A DNA stretch of 64,000 nt, taken from assembly GCF_009363255.1 (NCBI RefSeq), contig NZ_CP045318.1:2469501-2533500 (forward strand), given 5' to 3'. Below the pieces are notes generated by a model that worked only from the letters and a program-made list of their open reading frames with translations, ran no database searches and was not told the origin of the DNA. This stretch comes from Roseivivax sp. THAF197b. GTDB taxonomy: Bacteria > Pseudomonadota > Alphaproteobacteria > Rhodobacterales > Rhodobacteraceae. The position numbers were made by a program, and so were the translations under genes. Shown here in pieces: positions 9,970-18,365 of the stretch (positions within the stretch are counted from its first letter, which is position 1; each line of letters starts with the position of its first letter).

Positions 9970-10989
9970 ATGGCGGATCAAATTTCGAAACCGGAGAAGC
10001 GGGCCACGATCCGAACGGTCGCGGCAGACGCCGGCGTGTCGGTGACCGCGGTCTCGAAAGTCCTGAACAATGCCTATGGCGTCAGCGCTGATATGCGCGC
10101 CAAAGTCATGAATTCCGTGGAAAAACTTGGATACAGGCCAAGCTTCGCCGCGCGAGGCATGCGCGGCGCGACCGATACGGTCGGCGTCCTTCTGGTAGAC
10201 ATGCACAACCCGTTCCTTGCCGATGTGGTGGACGGGATCAAGGCAAGCCTGTCGGCGCAGGGCATGCGTCTCATGCTGTCCGTCGGCGAGGCGGAAATGA
10301 CCGTCGAGCGGTCGCTGATCGACGGCATGATCGATATGCGGATGGACGGCCTCATCCTCGTGGCACCGCGTCTGTCGGCCGAAATTCTTGCCGCCTATGC
10401 CACGCAAATTCCCACGGTTGTGATCGGCCATCACGAACCCTCGGCGGACAGGTTCGACACGGTGAATTGCGACGATGCACAGGGCGCGCGAATCGCCGTG
10501 CGCCAACTCATCGCAACTGGTCGACGCGACATCTGGATGCTGACCGCGCCATCGCGCGCAGGCGGCTTCGAGGTCTTCGATCTGCGTGAGAAAGGGTATC
10601 GCGACGCCATGCAGGAAGCGGGACTTGAGGACCATATCCGCGTCATCGAGGCGCGCAGCATCACGGGCGAGGACACCGACACGCAATTGCAGATGCTGCG
10701 CGATCTGCCCAAACCGGGCGGGATCTTCTGCTGGAGCGACATCCACGCCGTTCCCATGCTCAACACCGCGCGCAAAAGCGGCATTCGCGTGCCCGAGGAC
10801 GTGGCTATCGTCGGTTTCGACAACTCGACCCCAGCAGCTTTGCCGCTCGTGGATCTCACCTCGATCGACCAGCACGGCTTCAAGCTGGGCCAGCACGCAG
10901 CCGATGCCCTGATGTCCCGCATTAAGGGGCGCGCCGTGGCCGAGCATATCGACATCACGCCCGACCTGATCCGGCGCTCAAGCGCCTGA
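9970..10989 (+). CDS. LacI-family transcriptional regulator
   Basis: Likely repressor of the divergent rhamnosidase/ABC operon. From ATG 9970 (MADQISKPEKRATIRTVAA) it encodes 339 residues. The N-terminal helix-turn-helix is TVAADAGVSVTAVSKVLN with the following NNAYGVSADMRAKV. A periplasmic-binding-protein-like effector domain follows (TVGVLLVDMHNPFLADVVDG; DVAIVGFDNSTPAALPL). An in-frame ATG at 9940 is an alternative start; 9970 has a better purine-rich site (CGGGAGCGG). The 3' end overlaps the convergent rhaK gene by 12 bp. The effector is unknown; a rhamnose derivative is plausible. Confidence 0.92.
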   Translation: MADQISKPEKRATIRTVAADAGVSVTAVSKVLNNAYGVSADMRAKVMNSVEKLGYRPSFAARGMRGATDTVGVLLVDMHNPFLADVVDGIKASLSAQGMRLMLSVGEAEMTVERSLIDGMIDMRMDGLILVAPRLSAEILAAYATQIPTVVIGHHEPSADRFDTVNCDDAQGARIAVRQLIATGRRDIWMLTAPSRAGGFEVFDLREKGYRDAMQEAGLEDHIRVIEARSITGEDTDTQLQMLRDLPKPGGIFCWSDIHAVPMLNTARKSGIRVPEDVAIVGFDNSTPAALPLVDLTSIDQHGFKLGQHAADALMSRIKGRAVAEHIDITPDLIRRSSA

Positions 10990-12396
10990 CGCGCCAGTGC
11001 ACATCAGCGCATCGGCCCGCTGGCTTGCAAGCTGCGCCCAGCTGTCCGCATAGCGGCGCATACGGGCGGCACGCGCCGGGTCCGCAGGCTCAGCGGCGAC
11101 ATCGTCCCGTGTCGCGCTGTCAGCGCCGGGCAACAGCAACGCCGCCCCCTGGCTCGTTCCGGTCGCGCTGTCCGACACTATGACCGGCGCATCGGCCAAA
11201 GCGCCAAGCATCTGAAGATACTCCCGGTTCCGCGCAAACGGCCCCTCGACCATGATCGGCCCGGCCTGTCCGATCTCGGACAGACAGTGGTTCGTCACCA
11301 GCGCGAGGTAACAGGCCACCGCCGCCCTGCGCATTCCCGATCCGACCGCAGGCTCCGGGCCAATCCAGCGCGCGGAATGTCCCTGGAAAGGCCCGCTTTC
11401 GGGCGCAAGCGCAGGCAAGAGCATGATCTCGGCGTCAAGAACCGCATCCAGATCCTGCACCGACACGGCACCCGGCGTCGCGCCCTGCAGCGCCAGATCG
11501 TGTTCCCGCCCGCCCATGAAGCGCGCCGAGGGCACGGGTTGGCCAAGGGCGTTGACATTGATCAGCGTGTCGGCGGCGGGATCGAGTGTAACGCCCTGCC
11601 CGCCCATGGCCATGCAGATGACCCAGGTCCCGGTCGACACAACCGAAAAGGGCGTATCGCGGCCCAGCACATGCGGCAGAAGGGAGGCGTTCGAGTCGTG
11701 GATGCCGCAGACCACGGGCGTGTCCGGGGCGAGCCCCGTGCTCGCGGCCACCTCCGGCAGGATCGGACCCAGCACGTCCGAGGGCTGGCGTGGGGGCGCC
11801 ATCTTCCCGGCGATGCCCAGCCGGTCCACCAAGGACGAAATCCGTCCCTGCCCCGGCGCCCAGAGATCCGTGTGACACCCCAGAGACGTGACATCCGTCG
11901 CCGCCACGCCGGTCAGCCGGTGCGCCCAGTATTGCGGGTAGGTGACAATGCTCTGCGTGCGCGCCTTCAGGCCCGGATCGGTCTGAAACTGCCAGAAAAG
12001 CTGCGCGCCGATGTTCAGCCCCAACGGCAACCGAGGAGAGCCCGTCTCGGCAAAATCCGGGCGGATGGCGTCGTATTCGGCGCTCAATTCGTCAGGGCCG
12101 GAATGCTCGTAGTCCAGGATCGGCGCGGCCAGCGTGCCATCCGCAGCCAGAAGCGCCGCGCAGGCGCCATGTGTCGTGATCGAAATTGCATCGACCCCGT
12201 GGGCGCGATGGAATTGGGCCAGCCCCTCCAACAGGAAATCCCAATGGCCGTCGACGTCGAAATGCGGCCAGGGCGGGCCGGGACGGACCGCGTTGGGACG
12301 GGTGAGAACCGCCTTTTCGGTCAGGGTTGCACGCTCGACCAGCGCCAATTTGGCGTTGGTCTTGCCGATGTCTATGACGGCGATATTCCCGGTCAT
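10978..12396 (-). CDS. rhaK: L-rhamnulose kinase, FGGY family (RhaK)
   Basis: FGGY-family sugar kinase that would phosphorylate rhamnulose to rhamnulose-1-phosphate. The 472-residue product begins [20 protein letters not shown], the first ATP-binding phosphate loop, and has [16 protein letters not shown] (second ATP motif) and the substrate segment [13 protein letters not shown]. It is the last gene of a run in the order rhaR-S-T-P-Q-M-K, identical to the rhizobial rhaRSTPQUK operon where the kinase is also needed for transport. It overlaps rhaM by 4 bp and the convergent lacI gene by 12 bp. Confidence 0.9.
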   Translation of the reverse strand: MTGNIAVIDIGKTNAKLALVERATLTEKAVLTRPNAVRPGPPWPHFDVDGHWDFLLEGLAQFHRAHGVDAISITTHGACAALLAADGTLAAPILDYEHSGPDELSAEYDAIRPDFAETGSPRLPLGLNIGAQLFWQFQTDPGLKARTQSIVTYPQYWAHRLTGVAATDVTSLGCHTDLWAPGQGRISSLVDRLGIAGKMAPPRQPSDVLGPILPEVAASTGLAPDTPVVCGIHDSNASLLPHVLGRDTPFSVVSTGTWVICMAMGGQGVTLDPAADTLINVNALGQPVPSARFMGGREHDLALQGATPGAVSVQDLDAVLDAEIMLLPALAPESGPFQGHSARWIGPEPAVGSGMRRAAVACYLALVTNHCLSEIGQAGPIMVEGPFARNREYLQMLGALADAPVIVSDSATGTSQGAALLLPGADSATRDDVAAEPADPARAARMRRYADSWAQLASQRADALMCTGASGA

Positions 12397-12707
12397 GGCA
12401 TGTAAAACACTGTCTTGAGCGGCGTGGCCACCGGCGCGTTGTCAGAATGGGTCGCCATGATGTCGGCCATATGCGCCCACCATCTGCGCATCACCGGATG
12501 GTCCGGCAACGCGTCCATTCCGTGATCGTCCCGGCGCCAGAGCACGCCGAACAGAAGCCCCGTCTCCGCATCGAGATGGATCGAGTAATCCGACACGCCT
12601 GTATCGTGCAACAACGCCACGAGCTCGGGCCAGATCTCATCGTGGCGGCGACGATATTCAGCCTCGCAGCCCGGGTTGAGCTGCATCTTGAACGCGTATT
12701 TCTCCAT
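12393..12707 (-). CDS. rhaM: L-rhamnose mutarotase (RhaM/RhaU)
   Basis: Small enzyme interconverting alpha and beta anomers of L-rhamnose. The 104-residue protein matches the family length. Its motifs include [21 protein letters not shown] near the N-terminus, the catalytic-region VSDYSIHLD, and the [14 protein letters not shown] helix. It is 6 bp after rhaQ and overlaps rhaK by 4 bp. In rhizobia this gene is called rhaU. Confidence 0.95.
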   Translation of the reverse strand: MEKYAFKMQLNPGCEAEYRRRHDEIWPELVALLHDTGVSDYSIHLDAETGLLFGVLWRRDDHGMDALPDHPVMRRWWAHMADIMATHSDNAPVATPLKTVFYMP

Positions 12708-12713
12708 AGTCGG

Positions 12714-13712
12714 TTACCCTTTTGCGGCCTTCGCGCGCCACATCGTCCACAGCCGCGGCAGGGCGATGACCCCGATCAGAAGCGCGCCTATGACGATGGA
12801 CATGACGATCCCAGGCACGTTCAGAAGACCCAGACCGAAGGTCACCAGCCCCATGACGAAGGCCGCGATCACGACACCCGGTATGCTTCCCGATCCACCC
12901 AGGATGTTCACCCCGCCCAGAACCACCATCGTGACAATCTCGAGCTCCCAACCGAAACCTATGGAAGGCCGGGTGGAGCCCAGCCGCGAGGTCAAACAGA
13001 TCGCCGCGACGCCGGACATGAGGCCGGTCAGCAGGAACAGGATGAACTTCACCCGCGCCACGCGGATCCCGGAAAACAGCGCACCCGTGGGGTTGTTACC
13101 AATGGCATAGATCGTGCGGCCGAAATTCGTCTTGTGCAGCAGGATGCCGTAGATCACCGCGAGCAGAGCGAAGAGGACGAATTCGAAGGAAATCACCCAG
13201 AACACATAGCCCTGCCCGAAAAAGGCAAAGTCGGACGGATACCCCTTGTACGCCTGATCCCCGAGGACGATGTAACTGATGCCGCGGAACAGGCTCATGG
13301 TGCCGATGGTCACCACGATCGACGGAAGCCCCATCCGGGTCACCAGAAACCCGTTGAATGCCCCGCAAAGAAGCCCGGTCCCAAGTCCCACAAGTACAAG
13401 AACCGGCACGCCCGCCCCCATCTGCACCGCCGCACCCATGGCGGTCGAGGCCAACGCGATGATCGCTGCAACGCTCAGATCGATCTCGCCCGAGATGATG
13501 AGCAGCGCCATGGCAAAGGCGATCATTGCCTTTTCGGTGAAGTTGAAGGTCGCGTCCGAAAGGTTCCACGCGTTCAGAAAGTAGGGCGAGGCGAAGGAGT
13601 TGGCGACGAAGATGCAGATCGCCACCAGCAACAGCAGGCTTTCCCAGCTTTTCAACCGGCGCTCCAGCGGGGATTGCAGACGGTCGGGGATGAAACGTGC
13701 GGTGTCAGTCAT
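12714..13712 (-). CDS. rhaQ: Rhamnose ABC transporter permease (RhaQ)
   Basis: CUT2-family (ribose-type) inner-membrane permease, 332 residues from ATG 13712 (MTDTARFIPDRLQSPLERRL). It has about nine to ten hydrophobic segments and the RbsC-like motifs ISGEIDLSVAAIIAL, GLPSIVVTIGTMSLFRG and AIGNNPTGALFSGIRV. The start codon overlaps the rhaP stop in an ATGA. It pairs with rhaP to form the channel. Confidence 0.92.
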   Translation of the reverse strand: MTDTARFIPDRLQSPLERRLKSWESLLLLVAICIFVANSFASPYFLNAWNLSDATFNFTEKAMIAFAMALLIISGEIDLSVAAIIALASTAMGAAVQMGAGVPVLVLVGLGTGLLCGAFNGFLVTRMGLPSIVVTIGTMSLFRGISYIVLGDQAYKGYPSDFAFFGQGYVFWVISFEFVLFALLAVIYGILLHKTNFGRTIYAIGNNPTGALFSGIRVARVKFILFLLTGLMSGVAAICLTSRLGSTRPSIGFGWELEIVTMVVLGGVNILGGSGSIPGVVIAAFVMGLVTFGLGLLNVPGIVMSIVIGALLIGVIALPRLWTMWRAKAAKG

Positions 13713-14692
13713 GCCGTTTGCTCCGCGGATCTGAGGATGATGCGTCCCTTGGTGCGGTTGGCGCGCGCATTCACCGCGACGGCGATGATGATCGCCGCGC
13801 CGGAGATGGCGAGCTGCCAGAAGGGAGAGATATTCACGACAGGCAGCGCGTTCTTGATGACGCCGAGAAACAGCGCGCCCAGCACCGCACCGCCCACCGT
13901 GCCGATGCCCCCTGCGATGGAAATGCCGCCGATGACGCAGGCTGCGACAACGTCCAGCTCGAACCCGCCGGCGATGTCGACATAGGCCACGGCATAGCGC
14001 GACACCCACAGATAGCCGGTCAGCCCGGCAAGCGCGCCCGACAGGGTGAAGGCCCAGAACTGCGTCCTGCCCACATCGATGCCGGTATAGGTCGCTGCAT
14101 GCGGATTGCCGCCAACGGCATAGGCCGCACGGCCCAAAGTGGTGCGGGTCATCAGCACGGTGAAGGCGACAATGGCCAGGATCGCGGTCCAGCTCAGCAT
14201 CGGCAGGCCCAGGATTTCGGCGCGCGGGAAGGCCTTGAAGGCGTCACTCATCTCGTGGCTGTTCACCCAGTCGCCACCGGACAGCAGAAAGATCAGGCCG
14301 CGGAAAATCGTCATCGTGCCAAGCGTCACGACAATGGGCGGGATCGCCAGCTTCCACACCAGAATCCCATTGGCCATCCCCATCACCGTGCCCATGCCGA
14401 TGGCCGCAAGGATCAAGAGCGGAACGGGCAGGCCCGGGAAGGCCACGTTCAGCATCGCGACCGCCATGCCCGTCAATGCCAGATTCGCCGCGACACTGAG
14501 GTCGATGCACTTCGTCAGGATCACCACCATCTGCCCGATGGCCAGAAGGATGAGCGGCGACGTGTCGTTGAAGACATCCGCCAGATTGGCGGGCGTGACG
14601 AAAGCGGGAAAACGCGTCGCGATCACCGCCAGAAGCAGGCCGATGGCCGCAACGAGCAGCGCTTCGCGAGAGGCAAGAAATCGGGTCAGCAT
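13709..14692 (-). CDS. rhaP: Rhamnose ABC transporter permease (RhaP)
   Basis: CUT2-family permease of 327 residues starting MLTRFLASREALLVAAIGLL. Family signatures are KCIDLSVAANLALTGMAVAM, IPPIVVTLGTMTIFRGL and AVGGNPHAATYTGIDV. It lies 9 bp after rhaT and overlaps rhaQ by 4 bp. Two permease genes plus one double ATPase is the rhizobial rhamnose transporter layout. Confidence 0.92.
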   Translation of the reverse strand: MLTRFLASREALLVAAIGLLLAVIATRFPAFVTPANLADVFNDTSPLILLAIGQMVVILTKCIDLSVAANLALTGMAVAMLNVAFPGLPVPLLILAAIGMGTVMGMANGILVWKLAIPPIVVTLGTMTIFRGLIFLLSGGDWVNSHEMSDAFKAFPRAEILGLPMLSWTAILAIVAFTVLMTRTTLGRAAYAVGGNPHAATYTGIDVGRTQFWAFTLSGALAGLTGYLWVSRYAVAYVDIAGGFELDVVAACVIGGISIAGGIGTVGGAVLGALFLGVIKNALPVVNISPFWQLAISGAAIIIAVAVNARANRTKGRIILRSAEQTA

Positions 14693-14701
14693 AATGCCTC
14701 C

Positions 14702-16225
14702 TCAGATACCGGCTGCGTGCCGCACAAGGGTTTCGGGGGTCAGGTCATCGCCTTCCAGTTCGTCAGCCATGCGGCCTTCGCGCATGACGATCACCCGGTC
14801 CGACATGCCGAGGATTTCGGGGATCTCGGAGCTGACCATGATGACCGCCAGCCCCTCCGCGGCCAGTTCGGCCATGAACGCGTGCACCGCCGCCTTGGAG
14901 CCGATATCGATGCCCTTCGTGGGCTCATCGAGGATGATGACCTTGGGCTGCGTGGCCAGCCATTTGGCGATGACGACCTTTTGCTGATTGCCGCCCGACA
15001 GCGTGCCCAGCTCGGTATCGAGCGAGGCCGCGCGCAGGTCCAGCCGTTCGGTATAATCGCGGGCGAGCTGAAACTCTTCGGCCAGGCGCAAGAACCCGTT
15101 GCGCGATGTCCGCCCCAGAGACGGCAGGGTGACGTTCTGGAAGATCGGCAACGCGGTAATCGCGCCCTGTTTGCCGCGATCCTCGGGCACATAGACGATG
15201 CCCTGCGCAATGGCATCGGCGGGCGACCGGATCGCGCGCTCCTGTCCGTCGACCTTCACCGTGCCCGCAGATGGCCGGGTGATCCCGAACAGGGCCTGCA
15301 TGAATTCCGACCGGCCGGCACCGACAAGTCCGTAGAATCCCAGGATTTCGCCTCGGCGCAGGCTGAACCCGATATCGGCGAACTCGGTGGGATGCGCGTA
15401 GCCCTCGACCTGAAGGACTTCCTCGCCCAGTTCGCGGTTGCGCTCGGGAAAGATCTGGCTGACATCGCGACCCACCATCATCTTCACGAGATCCGCCTCG
15501 CTCACATCCGCGATGCGCCCGTCACCGACGAATTGGCCGTCACGGAAGACGGTGTAGCGGTCGGCGATGCGGAAGATCTCATCGAACTTGTGGCTGATGA
15601 ACAAGATCGCTTTGCCCTGCGCTTTGAGCGCCTCGACCAACTCGTAAAGCTCCTGGATTTCCTTGTGCGACAGGGCCGCTGTCGGTTCGTCCATGATCAC
15701 CACACGCGCATCAATGGACAGGGCACGCGCGATGGCGACCAGGTGTTTGCTGGCGATGCCCAGATCGCGCAGCCGCGCATCCGGGTCGATGTCGGCGCCG
15801 ATCCCCTGCAGGATCTCGCTGGCACCGCGGGCCATGGCGGCCCAGTCGATCAGACCGAACCGGCCGCGCGGTGCGTGACCCAGATAGATGTTCTCGGCCA
15901 CGGTCAGTTCGTCGAAAAGCACGGTTTCCTGGTGGATCGCAGTGATCCCGGCATCGGCTGCCGCCTGCGCCGTGGCAAAGCGCACGGGCGCGCCGTCCAG
16001 CTCGATGCGTCCGCCATCGGGCTGGTAGATGCCCGTCAGCGTCTTGACCAGCGTCGACTTGCCCGCGCCGTTCTCGCCCACCAGCGCGGTCACCTGCCCC
16101 GGATAGAGCCGCAGCGACACCTGATCGAGTGCCTTGACCCCCGGGAATGTCTTGGTGATGCCGTCGAGCGCCAGGACGGGCCGGTCCGTGGCCGCCGCCT
16201 GTTGCTCTGCGCTTTGCATCAGCAT
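14702..16225 (-). CDS. rhaT: Rhamnose ABC transporter double ATPase (RhaT)
   Basis: Cytoplasmic ATPase with two nucleotide-binding domains, as in RbsA. The 507-residue product from ATG 16225 has Walker A GENGAGKST and Walker B VVIMDEPTAALS in the first half. The second half has a degenerate P-loop (YGLVGAGRSEF), an intact signature LSGGNQQKV and VIILDEPTKGIDIG. The start is fixed by AGGAG spaced five bases upstream. It lies 108 bp after rhaS. The name follows the rhizobial operon and is not the enterobacterial RhaT proton symporter. Confidence 0.93.
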   Translation of the reverse strand: MLMQSAEQQAAATDRPVLALDGITKTFPGVKALDQVSLRLYPGQVTALVGENGAGKSTLVKTLTGIYQPDGGRIELDGAPVRFATAQAAADAGITAIHQETVLFDELTVAENIYLGHAPRGRFGLIDWAAMARGASEILQGIGADIDPDARLRDLGIASKHLVAIARALSIDARVVIMDEPTAALSHKEIQELYELVEALKAQGKAILFISHKFDEIFRIADRYTVFRDGQFVGDGRIADVSEADLVKMMVGRDVSQIFPERNRELGEEVLQVEGYAHPTEFADIGFSLRRGEILGFYGLVGAGRSEFMQALFGITRPSAGTVKVDGQERAIRSPADAIAQGIVYVPEDRGKQGAITALPIFQNVTLPSLGRTSRNGFLRLAEEFQLARDYTERLDLRAASLDTELGTLSGGNQQKVVIAKWLATQPKVIILDEPTKGIDIGSKAAVHAFMAELAAEGLAVIMVSSEIPEILGMSDRVIVMREGRMADELEGDDLTPETLVRHAAGI

Positions 16226-16333
16226 GACCTCTCCTCTCACCGTTGCAGGTTAAAATGCACGCAGCCCTTGCGGTGCCCCGGTCAAAGGCAGCCGGCGCGG
16301 GTCCGGAGATCAGATCCCCGGACCGTTCGGGCT

Positions 16334-17335
16334 TCAGAAGATCGACTTGAACTCGTCGATGTTCGAGCTGTCGTAGACGAACGGATCGGCCATGGCGCCG
16401 GAATTGCTGTCATCCAGCGTGACCTCTCCCATCCGGCCCATCGGGATCGACGCGCCGGGCTCCGCGGTCGCCTCGCCGGTGGCCAGCGCATGGGCGATCA
16501 TCGTGGCCGAATAGCCCAGATCGATCGGATTCCAGATCGCGAAGGACTTGGACGCGCCGCTTTCGATGGCACCTGCCATCTCCGAGGGCAAACCCAGCCC
16601 GGTGACGTTGATCTCGCCGACCTTGCCTGCATCCTCGACCGCCTGTGCCGCGGCGACGATGCCTACGCTCGTGGGCGCGATGATCGCATCGAGATCGGGA
16701 TAGGATTGCATCAGGCCCTGCGCTTCGCGGTAGGACTTGTCGGCCAGGTCATCGCCATAGACCGTGCCGACGACTTCGATGCCCGGGTAATTGTCCATCA
16801 CCTTGTTCATCTCGTCGATCCAGATGTTCTGGTTGGTGGCCGTGGCCGACGCCGACAGCACTGCGACCTGACCACCATCAGGCAGATTGTCGGCAGCAAG
16901 CTTGATGATCATGTTGCCGATCAGCGGATTGGACGACGGATTGAGGTGCACCTGACGGCCCTCGGGGGCGACACCGCTGTCCCAGGACACCACGGTGATG
17001 CCGCGCTGCATCGCCTTTTTCAGCGCGGGAACGACCGCGTCGGGGTCATTCGCGGAGATCGCGATGGCATCGACGCCCTGAGCGATCAGCGAATTGATCA
17101 CCTCGATCTGGCCCTCGGCGGTTGTATCGGTCGGGCCGGTATAGATGATCTCGACATTGCCCAGCTCGGCCGCGGCTTCCTCGGCGCCTTTGGCGGCGGC
17201 TTCGAAGAACCCGATGCCCAGCGCCTTGACCACCACCGCGATGCGCATGTTGTCCTGCGCCATGGCGGATGTGCCCATCAGGCTTGCGGCCAGGCTCATG
17301 CCGGCCACCAGTTTCGTGAAATTGCGACGGATCAT
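16334..17335 (-). CDS. rhaS: Rhamnose-binding periplasmic protein (RhaS)
   Basis: Periplasmic receptor of the ribose/rhamnose class. It has 333 residues with the signal peptide MIRRNFTKLVAGMSLAASLM ending near TSAMAQ. The type I binding fold is seen in DAIAISANDPDAVVPALKKA, VVSWDSGVAPEGRQVH and GLGLPSEMAGAIESG. It lies 39 bp after rhaR and 108 bp before rhaT; that gap may hold a processing site, as is common after highly expressed receptor genes. In rhizobia the same name is used. Confidence 0.92.
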   Translation of the reverse strand: MIRRNFTKLVAGMSLAASLMGTSAMAQDNMRIAVVVKALGIGFFEAAAKGAEEAAAELGNVEIIYTGPTDTTAEGQIEVINSLIAQGVDAIAISANDPDAVVPALKKAMQRGITVVSWDSGVAPEGRQVHLNPSSNPLIGNMIIKLAADNLPDGGQVAVLSASATATNQNIWIDEMNKVMDNYPGIEVVGTVYGDDLADKSYREAQGLMQSYPDLDAIIAPTSVGIVAAAQAVEDAGKVGEINVTGLGLPSEMAGAIESGASKSFAIWNPIDLGYSATMIAHALATGEATAEPGASIPMGRMGEVTLDDSNSGAMADPFVYDSSNIDEFKSIF

Positions 17336-17374
17336 GTGATTTCCTCCCTTTTTCGCTGTTTAGGCGGAGCCGTA

Positions 17375-18178
17375 TCAGGCGACCCCATCCGCTTCCTGAG
17401 CACCGCCCGTCCGGGCGACGATCAACTCCACATCCGCGGCCTCGAGCATGGCGGCGGCCTTGTCCGAAATTCCTTCATCGGTGATCACGGTGCTGATCCG
17501 GCTGAGCGGGCAGAGCACGAGACTCGAGCGGTTCTCGAATTTCGAGCTGTCCACCAGCACGACCAACTCGTCCGCCTGACCGATCAGCTTCTGCTCGGCC
17601 TGGATCAGCAGCGGATCTGCCTCCATCAGACCCAGAGGCCCCAGGCCCTGCGCCCCCATGAACATGCGCCGGGCGTAGAAATTGCGCGTCACGTCATTGT
17701 CGAACGGCGAAAGAATGATGTTCTGCTCTCGGTAGATCGCGCCGCCCGACAGCATGATCGTGTTCTTCGAATGCTTGAGCAGATGCTCGGCGATGGGAAA
17801 CGAGTTGGTGAAGATCTGACAGCGACGCGAGGCCAACGGATGCACCATCTGAAATGTGGTCGTCCCGCCATTGATGATGATGCTCTCGCCATCCTCGCAC
17901 AGCGCCACAGCCGCCCGTGCGATGGCCTGCTTTTCCCGGCTGCGCAGCGTCTCGTTGACCGCGTATGGCCGCCCCGCCAGCCCGACGAATTGCGGCGGAT
18001 GCAGCGCCTCGGCCCCGCCACGCACACGGCGCAGCTTGCGCTGGGTGTGCAGCGTCGCGATGTCCCGGCGGATCGTCGCCTCGGAGGCGTCGGTGAGCGC
18101 GCAGAGTTCCACCACCGTCACCACAGGACGATCCTGGATCGCTGACAGAATGACCCTGTGGCGCTCTTTCTCGTGCAT
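17375..18178 (-). CDS. rhaR: DeoR-family regulator of rhamnose genes (RhaR)
   Basis: DeoR-family repressor expected to control both rha operons. From ATG 18178 (MHEKERHRVILSAIQDRP) it encodes 267 residues. The N-terminal winged helix-turn-helix is VVELCALTDASEATIRRDI followed by LRRVRGGAEA. The C-terminal DeoRC sugar-phosphate-sensing domain has IIINGGTTTFQMVHPL and VVLVDSSKF. GGGAGG lies just upstream of the start. It is the first gene of the minus operon, and its promoter lies in a long palindrome shared with rhaD. The likely inducer is a rhamnulose phosphate or related intermediate (inference). Confidence 0.9.
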   Translation of the reverse strand: MHEKERHRVILSAIQDRPVVTVVELCALTDASEATIRRDIATLHTQRKLRRVRGGAEALHPPQFVGLAGRPYAVNETLRSREKQAIARAAVALCEDGESIIINGGTTTFQMVHPLASRRCQIFTNSFPIAEHLLKHSKNTIMLSGGAIYREQNIILSPFDNDVTRNFYARRMFMGAQGLGPLGLMEADPLLIQAEQKLIGQADELVVLVDSSKFENRSSLVLCPLSRISTVITDEGISDKAAAMLEAADVELIVARTGGAQEADGVA

Positions 18179-18223
18179 TATCGCCTCCCTTGACGCTTTA
18201 ACGCTCGCCGGATTCGCGCCTTC

Positions 18224-18296
18224 TGTCAATCATAAACAATCATTTTCACTCATTCTGCGGTGCAGCATGAGTGATTCTGACTGTTTATGATTGACA
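18224..18296. promoter_or_regulatory. 73-bp palindromic operator between rhaR and rhaD
   Basis: Two 35-base arms (18224-18258 and 18262-18296) are inverted copies differing at only a few positions, separated by three bases. Each arm contains three 10-bp units of the form NTCATNNNCN (for example ATCATAAACA at 18229-18238 and ATCATTTTCA at 18239-18248). The outermost six bases of each arm read TTGACA facing outward, so each can serve as the -35 box of the divergent rhaR and rhaD promoters. Such tandem repeats fit oligomeric DeoR-family binding. Confidence 0.8.
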
Positions 18297-18365
18297 ATCC
18301 GCCGCACCCCGAACACGATCTGCCTCGAAATGAAACGCGAGCGATCCGTCGCCTTGGAGGACAAT

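Noticed and set aside
10978..10989. Overlap of lacI and rhaK 3' ends as possible frameshift
   Set aside because: Both genes have normal C-termini; a short convergent overlap is ordinary.
13697..18145. A plus-strand open frame of about 1480 codons opposite the rha operon
   Set aside because: It is the complement of well-supported rhaP, rhaT, rhaS and rhaR genes; long antisense frames are common in GC-rich coding DNA and the translation has no family features.
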